In this document: in pieces, positions 50,490 to 59,980 of the stretch
Position numbering within the stretch: position 1 is the first letter of the stretch
Layout of the letters: every line of letters starts with the position of its first letter
NCBI RefSeq assembly: GCF_030528505.1
Contig: NZ_JAUMYS010000006.1
Location: 1 to 63,871 of the forward strand
Direction of reading: 5' to 3'
DNA: 63,871 bases
From: Tannerella sp.
GTDB taxonomy: Bacteria > Bacteroidota > Bacteroidia > Bacteroidales > Tannerellaceae
Notes under the pieces: generated by a model
What the model saw: only the letters and a program-made list of their open reading frames with translations
Told to the model about the DNA's origin: nothing
Database searches by the model: none
Translations under genes and position numbers: made by a program

Positions 50490-50576
50490 CTGTCATTTAG
50501 CGTTCAAAATATTCGATATTGACTAATTTTCTAACAGATTATCCCTTTTTCATTTATGACAGAACCACTACTTTTG
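50490..50576 (+). promoter_or_regulatory. Promoter and possible operator of the RND efflux operon
   Basis: TACTTTTG at 50569-50576 is a TAnnTTTG box, 44 bases before the TolC start. Upstream, CTGTCAT (50490-50496) and ATGACAG (50556-50562) are an inverted pair spaced 59 bases apart and could bind the AraC regulator as a loop. Confidence 0.5.
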
Positions 50577-50620
50577 TCACCAGTATTTATGGAATTTGTC
50601 TTTATTACTAAACACGAAAT

Positions 50621-52099
50621 ATGATGATAAAAAACATGAGATATCTCTTCCTGTCGCTGTTATTCGGAGGTTTCGGTCTTCCGGCAGAGGCACAGAGCAG
50701 TTTTCCGCAGGAGTGTCTCGACACGCTCAGGATCAGGCTCGATCAAGCGATTGAAATTGCATTGAGCGAAAATCCCACGGTCAAAGTGGCCGGGCAGGAA
50801 ATCGAGAAAAAGCAATACGCCCGCAAAGAGATGATTGCACAATTATTTCCGCAGGTATCCGGGTCGGCCGGCTATACCCGCACGCTCAAAAAGCAAGTGA
50901 TGTACATGGGCGGAGGCGATGACGATGGCGGCGGATTTGCAGCCATGCTGATGGAGCCGATCGTAGGATTGACCAAACCGCTCTACGACAAGTTGGGTCT
51001 GGAGATGCCGCAACTTCCCAAAGGAGGAGGCAGACGTTCCAACGAGGGGATCGAGGTTGGGTTGAGCAACAACTGGTCGGGAGGATTTAGCCTCGCGTTG
51101 CCGGTCTTCGCCCCCACCCTCTATAAATCGATTCAGCTTTCGGCTATCGATGTGGAGTTGGCGGCCGAAAAAGCAAGAGCCTCGCGGCAGGACATGGTGA
51201 ATCAGGTGTCGAAGGCCTACTTTCAGCTGCTATTGGCGCAAGACTCGTACGAGGTATTGAAGCAAAGTTACAAGCAGGCGCAGGACAATTTGGAGAATGT
51301 GACGAACAAATTCAGACAAGGATTCGTATCCGAATACGACAAAATACGCGCCGAAGTGCAGGTAAGGAACCTCAATCCCGGCCTGATTCAGGCACGAAAT
51401 GCCGTGACCTCGACCAATCTCCAGTTAAAGGTACTGATGGGTGTTGACGCCGAATGTCAGATTGCTGTGCTGGGCAAACTGTCGGATTACGAAGTTGATC
51501 TGTATGGTGACTATATGCATATCGATACGGCACAATTGGCCGGAAACACTTCGCTCAGACAGATGGATTTACAAACCCGCATGCTAAAGAAAACGTACGA
51601 GATGGATAAGGCAGCGTTCCTGCCCAACGTTTCCCTCTCCGCCATCTATCAGTGGACGGCGATGAACGAAGACTTCAGATTCCGGGACTATCGGTGGAAT
51701 CCTTACAGCACAGTCGGAGTGACCGTTTCGGTCCCCCTTTTCACGGGCGGTCGGAGACTCTACAAAATGAAGCAGACAAAAATTCAACTGAATCAGATGA
51801 ACTGGAACCGGACGAATCTTCGCAGGAATCTGAATATGCAAGCCAGAAGTTATCTGAACAACATGCAGCAGTCGGTCGAGCAGCTGGCTTCGAACAAGGA
51901 GAATGTGAATCAGGCGATGAAAGGCCGCAGTATTGCACAGAAGCGCTACGACGTAGGCAAAGGCACCATCCTTGAACTGAACGACTCGGAGCTGGCGCTG
52001 ACACAATCGAAGCTGACCTACACGCAGTCGATCTACAATTACCTCGTGGCCAAGACAGACCTCGATCTGATATTGGGAAAAGAAGCAGAAATCAAGTAA
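50621..52099 (+). CDS. TolC-family outer membrane efflux protein
   Basis: A 492-residue outer membrane factor. Signal peptide ends FGGFGLPAEAQ. Long heptad-like helices of the two OEP repeats are visible: IRLDQAIEIALSENPTVKVAGQEIEKKQYARKEM, and DMVNQVSKAYFQLLLAQDSYEVLKQSYKQAQDNLENVTNKFRQGFVSEYDKIRAEVQ. Trimers would span outer membrane and periplasm. First gene of the tripartite efflux operon; the adaptor follows after 22 bases. Confidence 0.93.
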   Translation: MMIKNMRYLFLSLLFGGFGLPAEAQSSFPQECLDTLRIRLDQAIEIALSENPTVKVAGQEIEKKQYARKEMIAQLFPQVSGSAGYTRTLKKQVMYMGGGDDDGGGFAAMLMEPIVGLTKPLYDKLGLEMPQLPKGGGRRSNEGIEVGLSNNWSGGFSLALPVFAPTLYKSIQLSAIDVELAAEKARASRQDMVNQVSKAYFQLLLAQDSYEVLKQSYKQAQDNLENVTNKFRQGFVSEYDKIRAEVQVRNLNPGLIQARNAVTSTNLQLKVLMGVDAECQIAVLGKLSDYEVDLYGDYMHIDTAQLAGNTSLRQMDLQTRMLKKTYEMDKAAFLPNVSLSAIYQWTAMNEDFRFRDYRWNPYSTVGVTVSVPLFTGGRRLYKMKQTKIQLNQMNWNRTNLRRNLNMQARSYLNNMQQSVEQLASNKENVNQAMKGRSIAQKRYDVGKGTILELNDSELALTQSKLTYTQSIYNYLVAKTDLDLILGKEAEIK

Positions 52100-52121
52100 A
52101 AACATAAAAAAAGAGATATCA

Positions 52122-53138
52122 ATGAAAAAGAGATATGCATTTGCGGCGCTTTGCGCCATAGGATGGTTGAGCGCTTGCTCCGGCGGACAAAAAGCACAGG
52201 AGGTGAAAGACGAAAAGCCGAAAGTGAAACTCGCTTCGGTCACAACGCGTCCGGTAGACCAGATACAGGAATATACGGCTACTGTCGAGGCGTATGCGAC
52301 AAACAACATTGCTCCCGCTTCGCCCGTGCGGATCGAGAAGATTTACGTCGAAGTGGGCGACCGGGTCGGCAAAGGACAGAAGCTGGTACAGATGGACGCC
52401 TCGGGGTTGAAGCAGTTGAAGCTGCAATTAGACAACCAGACGACCGAGTTTACGCGTATCGACGAACTGTATAAAATAGGCGGAGTGTCGAAATCGGAGT
52501 GGGAAGCCTCGAAGATGACGCTCGAAATGCGTCAAACGTCGTACAAAAACATGCTCGAAAACACGGCACTCGTAAGTCCGATCAGCGGCGTAGTAACGGC
52601 TCGCAATTATGACAGTGGCGACATGTATGGCGGAGGGATACCGGTAGTGACCGTCGAGCAGATCATGCCCGTCAAGCTGCTGATCAACGTTTCGGAGAGT
52701 TATTTCACACGGATTGCGAAAAACTCGACTGTCAGCGTGAAATTCGATGTGTACGGAGAGGAAGAGTTTGAAGGAAAAGTACACCTGCTCTATCCGACCA
52801 TCGACCCAACCACACGTACGTTTGTCGTTGAAATACGGCTCGACAATCGCGACATGCGCGTGCGTCCCGGCATGTTCGCCCGCGTAACGCTCAACTTCGG
52901 TACGGCCGATCACGTCATCATTCCCGACAAGGCCATCATCAAGCAGCCCGGTTCGGGCGAACGGTACGTCTACGTCTATCAGGACAGTGTCGTTTACCGG
53001 AAGGTCGTTCAGCTCGGCCGCCGCATGAACGACGAGTACGAAATCATATCGGGTGTCGACAGCGATGCCCGGGTAGTAATTAGCGGTCAGTATCATTCGT
53101 CTGTCAAAGACAGCGCCCGAGTGGAGGTCGTGCAGTAA
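52122..53138 (+). CDS. RND efflux periplasmic adaptor lipoprotein
   Basis: A 338-residue membrane-fusion protein. Lipobox WLSACSGG with Cys20. Barrel-sandwich hybrid (TATVEAYATNNIAPASPVRIEKIYVEVGDRVGKGQKLVQMDAS), a short helical hairpin, LVSPISGVVTARNYDSGDMYGGG, then beta-barrel and membrane-proximal domains. It links the pump to the TolC-type channel. The RND gene starts 67 bases later. Confidence 0.93.
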   Translation: MKKRYAFAALCAIGWLSACSGGQKAQEVKDEKPKVKLASVTTRPVDQIQEYTATVEAYATNNIAPASPVRIEKIYVEVGDRVGKGQKLVQMDASGLKQLKLQLDNQTTEFTRIDELYKIGGVSKSEWEASKMTLEMRQTSYKNMLENTALVSPISGVVTARNYDSGDMYGGGIPVVTVEQIMPVKLLINVSESYFTRIAKNSTVSVKFDVYGEEEFEGKVHLLYPTIDPTTRTFVVEIRLDNRDMRVRPGMFARVTLNFGTADHVIIPDKAIIKQPGSGERYVYVYQDSVVYRKVVQLGRRMNDEYEIISGVDSDARVVISGQYHSSVKDSARVEVVQ

Positions 53139-53205
53139 AACTATTATTTAATGTGCCGGCACGGGAAATGAATTTACCGGTCGGCAACCCCAAAAAACAA
53201 GTATT

Positions 53206-56200
53206 ATGAGTCTATACGAAGGAGCGGTCAAAAGGCCGATAATGACTTTTCTTTGCTTTGTGGCGATTGTGATTTTCGGGTTATTCTCTCTGTCCCGATT
53301 GCCGGTCGATCTGTATCCGGACATCGAGACGAACCAAATCATGGTGATAACGGCCTACCCCGGCGCCAGCGCGTCGGATATCGAGAATAACGTCTCGCGT
53401 CCGCTGGAAAGCGTGCTGAATACGATCGGCAACCTGAAGCACATCACTTCCCGTTCGTCGGAGAACATGTCGTTCATCCAGCTCGAATTCGAATACGGTC
53501 ACGATATCGATGTACTCACGAACGACGTGCGCGACAAGCTCGATCTGATCAGTTCGCGCCTGCCCGACAACGTCGAAACGCCGGTGATCTTCAAGTTCAG
53601 TTCGGACATGATTCCGATTCTCATCCTTTCGGTACAAGCCGAAGAGAGTCAGCCGGCGCTTCACAAAATTCTCGACGACGGCGTTTCCAATCCGCTGGCG
53701 CGTATTCCCGGCGTCGGCACCGTGTCGGTTACGGGTGCGCCCAAGCGAGAAATACAAGTCTATTGCGACCCGAACAAACTGGAGGCCTATCATCTGACGA
53801 TCGAGACGATCAGCGCAGCTATCGGCGCCGAAAATCGGAGTATACCGGGAGGAAGTTTCGATATCGGGAACGAGACGTATGCCTTGCGCGTAGAAGGCGA
53901 GTTCAAGGATACCCGACAGATGGAAAACATTGTCGTCGGTTCGCGCAATGGCGCCAATGTCTACCTGCGCGATGTAGCGCGTGTGATTGATACGGTAGAG
54001 GAGCGCGCGCAGGAATCGTATGCCAACGACAAGCGCGGCGGAATGATTATTGTGCAGAAGCAGGCCGGCGCGAACACCGTCGATATTGCCCGCAAAATAT
54101 TAGAGAAGCTACCCGAACTGCAGAAAAACCTGCCTTCGGATGTGAAGCTCGGCATCATTTGGGACTCGTCCGAGAACATTCTCCAAACCATCGAAAGCCT
54201 AACGCAAACGGTGCTATTCGCGCTACTCTTCGTGGTGCTCGTCATCTTCCTGTTCTTGGGACGCTGGCGCGCGACGCTGATCATTTCCGTAGCTATTCCG
54301 TTCTCGTTGATCGCATCGTTTATTTATCTCGGCATTACCGGTAACTCGATCAACATTATTTCGCTTTCGTCGCTCTCTATCGCCATCGGGATGGTGGTAG
54401 ACGATGCTATCGTGGTGCTCGAAAACGTCACGACGCATATCGAGCGAGGCTCGGCGCCGAATCAGGCGGCTGTGCACGGAACGAACGAGGTCGCGATCTC
54501 CGTCGTGGCTTCTACGCTCACGATGATTGCCGTATTCTTCCCCTTGACGATGGTTACGGGCATGACCGGCGTATTGTTCAAACAGTTGGGTTGGATGATG
54601 TGTACGATCATGGTCGTATCGACCGTTGCGGCATTGACGCTCACGCCGATGCTCTGTTCGCGGGTGCTGCGTCTGCAAAAGAAGCCGTCGAAGCTGTTCC
54701 GTACGCTTTACCATCCCATACAGCAGGTGCTCGACAAGCTCGATGTGCAGTACGCCCGGATGCTCGGATGGGCGGTACGCCACCGCAAGACGATGGTGCT
54801 GTCGTGCGTCGCATTCTTCGCGCTCAGCATGATTTTTGCCGGGAACATTCCTTCGGAGTTTTTCCCGATGCAGGACAACGGCTACATCACCACTTCGTTC
54901 GAGCTGCCCGTGGGCACGCGTAAGGAAGTAGCCCGCGAGCTGGGAGCGAAACTGTCGGAAGAGTGGCGGAAAAAATACCCGGAGATACAGGTATGCAGCT
55001 ATTCGGCAGGGCAAGCCGACTCGGAGAATACGTTTGCGGCGATGCGAAACAACGGCTCACATATCATTTCGTTCAGCATCAGTTTGTCGAACGCTGAGGA
55101 CCGTGACCGGTCAATGGCCGAGATCGCCGACGGCATGCGCGAAGATCTGAAAGCTTATCCCGAATTTACGAAGACACGCATCACCCCCGGCGGAGACGGT
55201 GGCGGTATGGGCGGACAGTCGACGGCCGACTTCGAGATTTACGGCTACGATCTGGCGGCGACCGACCGCATTGCCGCGGAGTTAAAGGCTAAACTGCTCA
55301 AGCTCGACGGCGTGTCCGAAGTCAACATCAGTCGTGGCGACTACTTACCCGAATATCAGGTCGACTTCGACCGGGAGAAGCTGGCCATGCACGGCCTCAA
55401 CCTCTCCACAGCCGGAACTTTCCTGCGTAACCGCGTCTACGGCTCCATCGCTTCGCGTTATCGCGAAGACGGCGACGAGTCGAACATCGTCGTGCGCTAT
55501 GCCCCCGAATTCCGCACCGATCTGGACGACATCGAGAACATTCTGATCTACAATAATCAGGGGAAAGCCGTCCGTATCCGCGACGTCGGCACGGTCGTCG
55601 AGCGATTCGCACCGCCGGCCATCGAGCGCAAAGACCGCGAGCGTATCGTCACCGTCTCGGCCATCCCATCGGGAGCGGCGCTCGGTACCGTGGTAGCCGA
55701 AGGGAAAAAGATCATCGAAGGGATGGAGATTCCGCCCAACATCAAAGTACAGGCGGCCGGTACGTTCGAAGATCAGGCGGAGGCCTTTACCGACCTCGGA
55801 ATCCTCGCGCTGATGATCATCCTGCTTGTGTTTATCGTGATGGCGGCTCAGTTCGAATCGCTCACCTACCCGTTCATCATCATGTTTTCCGTGCCTTTTG
55901 CCGTAAGCGGCGTACTGATGGCCTTATTCCTGACGCGTACCACGCTGAGCGTGATGAGTCTGTTGGGAGCGATTATGCTGATCGGAATCGTGGTAAAGAA
56001 CGGGATCGTACTGATCGACTACATCATCCTGTGCCGCGAGCGCGGACTGTCGGTGATCAACTCCGTGATTACTTCGGGCAAGAGCCGTCTGCGTCCTGTG
56101 CTGATGACGACGATGACGACGATTCTCGGAATGATGCCGATGGCCATCGGATCGGGACAAGGCTCCGAGATGTGGCGACCGATGGGGATCGCCGTAATCG

Positions 56201-56364
56201 GCGGGTTGGCCGTCTCGACCGTGTTGACGCTGCTGCTCGTGCCGGTGCTTTACTGTTCGTTTGCCGGCATCGGGGTAAAACGCCAACGCCGCAAGCTGCG
56301 CAGATCGCGCGAGTTGGACGCGTATTATCAGGAGCGAAAAGACCGGATTATTAAAACCAAGTAA
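53206..56364 (+). CDS. RND family efflux pump permease
   Basis: A 1052-residue inner membrane transporter of the HAE1 type. TM1 is FLCFVAIVIFGLFSL; two large periplasmic loops and twelve transmembrane helices follow. The proton-relay Asp pair is in AIGMVVDDAIVVLENV (TM4). Repeats of the core are seen at SVPFAVSGVLMALFLTRTTLSVMSLLGAIMLIGIVVKNGIVLIDY. Gene order TolC-adaptor-RND is typical of Bacteroidetes. Substrate unknown: drugs, bile or detergents are possible. Confidence 0.96.
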   Translation: MSLYEGAVKRPIMTFLCFVAIVIFGLFSLSRLPVDLYPDIETNQIMVITAYPGASASDIENNVSRPLESVLNTIGNLKHITSRSSENMSFIQLEFEYGHDIDVLTNDVRDKLDLISSRLPDNVETPVIFKFSSDMIPILILSVQAEESQPALHKILDDGVSNPLARIPGVGTVSVTGAPKREIQVYCDPNKLEAYHLTIETISAAIGAENRSIPGGSFDIGNETYALRVEGEFKDTRQMENIVVGSRNGANVYLRDVARVIDTVEERAQESYANDKRGGMIIVQKQAGANTVDIARKILEKLPELQKNLPSDVKLGIIWDSSENILQTIESLTQTVLFALLFVVLVIFLFLGRWRATLIISVAIPFSLIASFIYLGITGNSINIISLSSLSIAIGMVVDDAIVVLENVTTHIERGSAPNQAAVHGTNEVAISVVASTLTMIAVFFPLTMVTGMTGVLFKQLGWMMCTIMVVSTVAALTLTPMLCSRVLRLQKKPSKLFRTLYHPIQQVLDKLDVQYARMLGWAVRHRKTMVLSCVAFFALSMIFAGNIPSEFFPMQDNGYITTSFELPVGTRKEVARELGAKLSEEWRKKYPEIQVCSYSAGQADSENTFAAMRNNGSHIISFSISLSNAEDRDRSMAEIADGMREDLKAYPEFTKTRITPGGDGGGMGGQSTADFEIYGYDLAATDRIAAELKAKLLKLDGVSEVNISRGDYLPEYQVDFDREKLAMHGLNLSTAGTFLRNRVYGSIASRYREDGDESNIVVRYAPEFRTDLDDIENILIYNNQGKAVRIRDVGTVVERFAPPAIERKDRERIVTVSAIPSGAALGTVVAEGKKIIEGMEIPPNIKVQAAGTFEDQAEAFTDLGILALMIILLVFIVMAAQFESLTYPFIIMFSVPFAVSGVLMALFLTRTTLSVMSLLGAIMLIGIVVKNGIVLIDYIILCRERGLSVINSVITSGKSRLRPVLMTTMTTILGMMPMAIGSGQGSEMWRPMGIAVIGGLAVSTVLTLLLVPVLYCSFAGIGVKRQRRKLRRSRELDAYYQERKDRIIKTK

Positions 56365-56376
56365 ACAAGAAAACGT

Positions 56377-56670
56377 ATGAAATCGGTATTGATAACATTC
56401 GATCAGGCGCATTACGAGCAAATCATCGCCGTGCTTAACCGGCTCAACTGCCGGGGTTATACACGCATTGAGCAAGTACAGGGGCGAGGTTCGGACAAGG
56501 GCGATCCGCATTTGGGGTCGCACGCGTGGCCGGCCATGAATTCGACTATTCTCTCGGTAGTCGACGACGACAGGGTCAGTCCGCTGCTTGAAGCGCTGCG
56601 CGCGCTGGACCACCATTCGCCGCAGCTCGGCTTGCGCGCCTTCGTGTGGCACGTAGAGCAAACGATCTGA
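56377..56670 (+). CDS. PII-like small protein at the end of the RND operon
   Basis: A 97-residue protein, 12 bases after the RND gene. MKSVLITFDQAHYEQIIAVLNRLNCRGYTRIEQVQG, then STILSVVDDDRVSPLLEALRAL and LGLRAFVWHVEQTI: a ferredoxin-like beta-alpha-beta pattern as in PII, CutA and DUF3240 proteins found beside RND pumps. It is likely cytoplasmic and may sense a ligand or bind the pump. No membrane segment or signal. Family assignment is by fold pattern only. Confidence 0.75.
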   Translation: MKSVLITFDQAHYEQIIAVLNRLNCRGYTRIEQVQGRGSDKGDPHLGSHAWPAMNSTILSVVDDDRVSPLLEALRALDHHSPQLGLRAFVWHVEQTI

Positions 56671-56796
56671 CGAACGCTCGCCGTCAGTCCCGGCAAAAAC
56701 TTGTCGCCTGCACGAGGGGTTTCTACCTTTGGCGCATACGTCGGGAAGCCGGAGATAAAGATAAGAGAGGTCGTGACAACAGCGGCCTCTCTTCTT

Positions 56797-57327
56797 TTAC
56801 GTATAATCGGTCAGTACGGGATGGTAGACGCGGCAGAAGTCACTGACGGCCGTTTCCGTCACGGTCGTGGGGTACGTCATAAGCAGCAGGGGGACCGGGC
56901 GGCTTCCTTCGGTATAAGGCGGCTGCATATAGGAATGCGGGTTCAGCACAAACTCCAACCTTTGGTAAAAACCGACGCGCCGGCGTTTCATCTCGTCGGT
57001 CGGAGGTTCTACTTCGAGCCATACGGGAATGTCGGACTCGGCGACGAAAGTTTCGAGCACCTGCTTTCCGTAGCCTTTGCCGCGCAGTCCGGGTAACGTG
57101 GCCAGATGCTCGACGTAGCGCACGTCGCCGAAATGCCACCACAGCAAGATCCCCACGAAAGTATCCCGGTCGGTGACGACTTCGAAACGATAGGCGGCAC
57201 GTTGCATTACCTTGCTTTGCGGGTGCGGCGTCCGCCGCTCGTCGGGCGGGAAGGCGCTTTCGTACAATTCCCACGCGCGACTGAAAAGCGGATGCCCCAT
57301 ATCGGTTATACGAGTACGTGTTATCAT
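56797..57327 (-). CDS. GNAT family N-acetyltransferase
   Basis: A 176-residue acetyltransferase. The acetyl-CoA binding motif is VRYVEHLATLPGLRGKGYGKQVLETFVAE (the Q/RxxGxG/A pattern RGKGYG). N-terminal ALWELYESAFPPDERRTP and a C-terminal FYQRLEFV are typical. Substrate unknown. It lies 126 bases from the convergent PII-like gene and 40 bases downstream of the long PurF-like gene on the same strand. Confidence 0.88.
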   Translation of the reverse strand: MITRTRITDMGHPLFSRAWELYESAFPPDERRTPHPQSKVMQRAAYRFEVVTDRDTFVGILLWWHFGDVRYVEHLATLPGLRGKGYGKQVLETFVAESDIPVWLEVEPPTDEMKRRRVGFYQRLEFVLNPHSYMQPPYTEGSRPVPLLLMTYPTTVTETAVSDFCRVYHPVLTDYT

Positions 57328-57367
57328 TGCGAGAGCCTCCCGTTCCTATACATTATATATATAGCTG

Positions 57368-59269
57368 TCAGATGATCCTTCGGCCGCGTTTCAGATAGGT
57401 CTGCTCCACGTAGTGGATAAAGGCCTGATTAACCATGCGCGTGCCGCCCGGCGTGGGGTAGTCGCCCGAAAAATACCAGTCGCCCGGATGATCGGGGCAT
57501 GCTTCGTGCAGTCCGTCGAGGGTCTGGAAAACGATTTCGATGCCGGCTTGGATATCTTTCCCGCTGAGCATCTGCGCCATCTTGTCCGAGATATCTTCAT
57601 CGGTGAAAGGAGCGTAGATATCTTTTACACAGTTGACGATCGAGCCTTCGGGTTGTCCCTGTTGCTGTTTGGCCTTGTTGTACGTATCGATGATGACGTG
57701 CTCCATGCCCCGGCAGATGAGCAGCTCGATGGCCATGCGGAAGGCGATGAATTCGCCCATGCTCGACATATCGATGCCGTAGTAGTCGGGGTATCGGATC
57801 TGCGGCGAAGAGGAGACGACGACGATCTTCTTGGGATGCAGGCGGTCGAGGATGCTGACGATGCTCTGCTTGAGGGTTGTTCCGCGTACGATACTGTCGT
57901 CGATGATCACGAGATTATCGACGTGGGGCGTGATGCTGCCGTAGGTAATGTCGTAGACGTGGGCGGCCAGGTCGTTGCGGGTATTTCCTTCGGCGATGAA
58001 GGTACGCAGTTTGATGTCTTTGAGGATTACCTTCTCGCTGCGGATACGTTGCGCGAAGATTTTCCGTATTTCTTCCTCGCTCAGCGACGCGCATTTTCCG
58101 GAAAGTTGTTCGGAGATGAGCCGGTCGAGGTATTTTTGCAGTCCTTCCATCATGCCGTAGTAAGCCATCTCGGCGGTGTTGGGGATGTAGGAAAAGACGG
58201 TGTGTTCGATGTCGTAGTCTACCTTTTTGAGGATGGAGTCGACGAGGTTTTCGCCGAGCCGTTTGCGCTCGCGGTAGATATCCTTGTCGCTGCCGCGCGA
58301 GAAGTAGATACGTTCGAACGAGCATGCGCTCAGCGGCTTCCGGTCGAGGAGCTGCATGGTTCGCATCTCGCCTTTTCGGTTCACCATCAGCGCTTCGCCG
58401 CGTTGCAGTTCTTTGACGTCGTCGGCCTGTACATTCATCACGGTCTGTATGACGGGACGCTCCGAGGCGGTGACGATGATTTCGTCGTCGGCATAGTAGA
58501 AGGCGGTACGGATGCCCCACGGATCGCGGATGGTGAACGATTCGCCGCTACCGGTCACGCCACAGATCACGTAGCCGCCGTCCCACGTCGAAGCGGCTTT
58601 CCCGAGTACATTCGACAAGTCGATATTTTCTTCGATGGCGCGGGTGATTTCAACGCCCTGCATGCCTTCGGCCTCGTATTTGCGGAAGAGGTGTTCGGCC
58701 TCTCGGTCGAGCAGGTGTCCGAGTTGCTCAAGGATGAAGTACGTGTCGGCATATTGCCGGGGGTGCTGGCCGGTGGCGGTAATTTCTTTGAAGATGGAGT
58801 GCACGTTCGTCATGTTGAAGTTTCCGCACAGGGCGAGGTTGCGCGCGCGCCAGTTGTTGCGACGCAGAAACGGGTGGATGTACGACAGACCCGATTTGCC
58901 GGTGGTGCTGTATCGGAGATGCCCCATATACAACTCGGCGGCGAAAGGCAGATTGGCTTGCGCGAATTGCGGATCGTTGAGTTGCTCGGCGGGTATTCCC
59001 TTGTAATGGCGATGCACCGTGTCGAAAATCTCGGTGATGGCATCGGTGCCGACCGCACGTTCGCGAAACATGTATTCTTCGCCGGGAGATGCCTCGAACT
59101 TGACGCAGGCGAAGCCCGCACCGTCCTGTCCGCGGTTATGCTGTTTCTCCATCAGGAGATAGAGTTTGTTGAGCGCATACATCCATGTGCCGTATTTGCG
59201 GTGATAGTATTCGAGCGGCTTGAGCAGCCGTATCATCGCTACGCCGCACTCGTGTTTTAATGTTTCCAT
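57368..59269 (-). CDS. purF: Long PurF-like glutamine amidotransferase/phosphoribosyltransferase
   Basis: A 633-residue class II amidotransferase with an Ntn domain and a PRTase domain. METLKHECGVAM puts the nucleophilic Cys at residue 8, so a seven-residue propeptide is expected. Further marks: HNRGQDGAGFACVKF, HLRYSTTGKSG, and the PRPP loop LVIIDDSIVRGTTLKQSIV. It is longer than the usual 470-residue PurF, with an insert of helices and a C-terminal domain of about 90 residues. Bacteroidetes carry this long form, annotated amidophosphoribosyltransferase; whether it makes phosphoribosylamine is not certain. Promoter TACCTTTG at 59308-59301 (minus). Confidence 0.88.
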   Translation of the reverse strand: METLKHECGVAMIRLLKPLEYYHRKYGTWMYALNKLYLLMEKQHNRGQDGAGFACVKFEASPGEEYMFRERAVGTDAITEIFDTVHRHYKGIPAEQLNDPQFAQANLPFAAELYMGHLRYSTTGKSGLSYIHPFLRRNNWRARNLALCGNFNMTNVHSIFKEITATGQHPRQYADTYFILEQLGHLLDREAEHLFRKYEAEGMQGVEITRAIEENIDLSNVLGKAASTWDGGYVICGVTGSGESFTIRDPWGIRTAFYYADDEIIVTASERPVIQTVMNVQADDVKELQRGEALMVNRKGEMRTMQLLDRKPLSACSFERIYFSRGSDKDIYRERKRLGENLVDSILKKVDYDIEHTVFSYIPNTAEMAYYGMMEGLQKYLDRLISEQLSGKCASLSEEEIRKIFAQRIRSEKVILKDIKLRTFIAEGNTRNDLAAHVYDITYGSITPHVDNLVIIDDSIVRGTTLKQSIVSILDRLHPKKIVVVSSSPQIRYPDYYGIDMSSMGEFIAFRMAIELLICRGMEHVIIDTYNKAKQQQGQPEGSIVNCVKDIYAPFTDEDISDKMAQMLSGKDIQAGIEIVFQTLDGLHEACPDHPGDWYFSGDYPTPGGTRMVNQAFIHYVEQTYLKRGRRII

Positions 59270-59300
59270 TCTTTTACTGATCGTTTGTTGAAATTCGGCG

Positions 59301-59308
59301 CAAAGGTA
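59301..59308 (-). promoter_or_regulatory. Promoter of the PurF-like gene
   Basis: On the minus strand TACCTTTG (59308 to 59301), 32 bases before the start; no clear TTTG upstream. Confidence 0.6.
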
Positions 59309-59360
59309 GTGATTTGAATTGTTATTTGTTTACGATGCATCGCGTAAAATATATTATGGC

Positions 59361-59583
59361 TGCTCTTACGAACGCAAATCGCGCAAGCAACGCAAAGAAT
59401 AAATGACGAATTACAAATTACGAATTACGAACGCAAATTGCGCAAATAATCACAAATAATCGCAAATGAGACTTGTAAAACTTGTGGTAAAACCCGAAGG
59501 CTGTCTGCTCTTACGAACGCAAATCGCGCAAGCAACGCAAAGAAATAAATGACGAATTACAAATTACGAATTACGAACGCAAA
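59361..59583. repeat. Two direct copies of a 77-base intergenic repeat
   Basis: Copy 1 at 59361-59437, copy 2 at 59506-59583, with one single-base insertion. Each contains TGCTCTTACGAACGCAAAT and GACGAATTACAAATTACGAA. A degenerate third partial match (GCAAATTGCGCAAATAATCG) lies between the copies. Purpose unknown; probably an intergenic repeat family. Confidence 0.8.
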
Positions 59584-59916
59584 GAGATGCGAATGAAATT
59601 TTTTATGTGATGTTGAACACCGGATGTATGGAGATGCGACGTAAAGACGCAATGAATCGTGTCTCCGACATAACCATTAACCATTGACCATTAACAATTA
59701 ATTTATGCCGAATGCTAACTAAACTTGTGAAACTTGTGGTTATGCCCTTCGGGTGTTGAGTTGTTGAGATGTTGAGGCGTTACGATGTTTGTTGGCTGAA
59801 TGCTGACGGCTGACAGCTAACTATTACCGACTGCTAAACCAAAAATATCGAAACAACTAAACTTATGCAATGCGCGCACTTGGCCATTCACAATTAAAAC
59901 AGATCTTTATAACGTG

Positions 59917-59958
59917 AAAGGGCTGCCACGGAAAATCGCGTTTCCAAGACAGCCCTTT
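59917..59958. terminator. Hairpin downstream of the DUF4870 gene
   Basis: AAAGGGCTG (59917-59925) pairs with CAGCCCTTT (59950-59958); an inner GGAAA/TTTCC pair (59930-59945) lies in the loop. Good stem, but no T run on the minus strand. Confidence 0.55.
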
Positions 59959-59980
59959 CTTTGTTTGTGATGAAATATGC

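Larger units (their letters stand above)
59270..59980. other. 711-base repeat-rich intergenic region
   Basis: It includes the purF promoter, a 77-base repeat in two copies (59361-59437 and 59506-59583), low-complexity AT-rich strings (CCATTAACCATTGACCATTA), and a hairpin at 59917-59958. No gene is seen. Confidence 0.75.

Noticed and set aside
57413-59260. 615-codon open frame antisense to the PurF-like gene
   Set aside because: It mirrors the full sense gene, which has clear enzyme motifs; high third-position GC leaves the opposite strand free of stops. The antisense product has no recognisable motif.
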